Assembly (NCBI GenBank): GCA_019246495.1
Contig: JAFAQI010000148.1
Location: 1 to 5,829 of the forward strand
Length of the DNA: 5,829 nucleotides
Source of the DNA: Frankiales bacterium
GTDB lineage: Bacteria > Actinomycetota > Actinomycetes > JAFAQI01
Direction of reading: 5' to 3'
In this document: positions 5,802 to 5,829 of the stretch, one piece after another
How the letters are laid out: every line of letters starts with the position of its first letter
Position numbering within the stretch: the first letter of the stretch is position 1
Notes under the pieces: generated by a model
What the model saw: only the letters and a program-made list of their open reading frames with translations
The model's database searches: none
What the model was told of the DNA's origin: nothing
Made by a program: the position numbers and the translations under genes

Positions 5802-5829
5802 ACCGGCGACGCTAGCCGAGCCCCAAATG

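Overview
This is a GC-rich window (mid-60s percent by eye, strongly G/C in third codon positions) with GTG starts alongside ATG starts. It carries gene families typical of Actinomycetota: a DUF222/HNH '13E12-type' protein, a small basic 'plasmid stabilization' protein with a Rho-N-like tail, and a DrrA/DrrB-type exporter. A high-GC actinobacterial chromosome is the most likely source. No RNA gene, CRISPR array, transposase, integrase or phage gene is visible.

Layout, left to right. (1) 1-305, plus strand: the C-terminal end of a pirin-family cupin, cut by the window edge. (2) 319-645, minus: a 108-residue lysine/arginine-rich protein of the family annotated as plasmid stabilization protein. 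(3) 741-2108, minus: a 455-residue DUF222/HNH protein whose HNH module keeps the H, N and H positions but seems to have lost the usual zinc-ligand cysteines. (4) 2209-3192, minus: a secreted TolB-like beta-propeller, lower in GC than its neighbours. (5) 3321-3914, plus: a YdeI/OmpD-associated family protein, divergent from the propeller gene across 128 bp. (6) 3956-4825 and 4827-5801, minus: an ABC-2 permease and its ATPase. They are separated by one base and the ATPase is transcribed first, so this is a two-gene drug- or lipid-export operon of DrrAB type.

The genes do not form one pathway. The only clear functional unit is the ABC exporter. The three minus-strand genes between 319 and 3192 point the same way with gaps of about 100 bp and need not be one transcript. 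Both convergent junctions (305/319 and 3914/3956) are very short, and both carry inverted repeats that include the two facing stop codons. All gaps between genes are under 130 bp. I do not see a convincing undescribed multi-gene system. The most unusual items are the cysteine-poor HNH module, the palindromic convergent junction, a 42-bp-spaced direct repeat in the divergent promoter region, and the compositionally distinct propeller gene.
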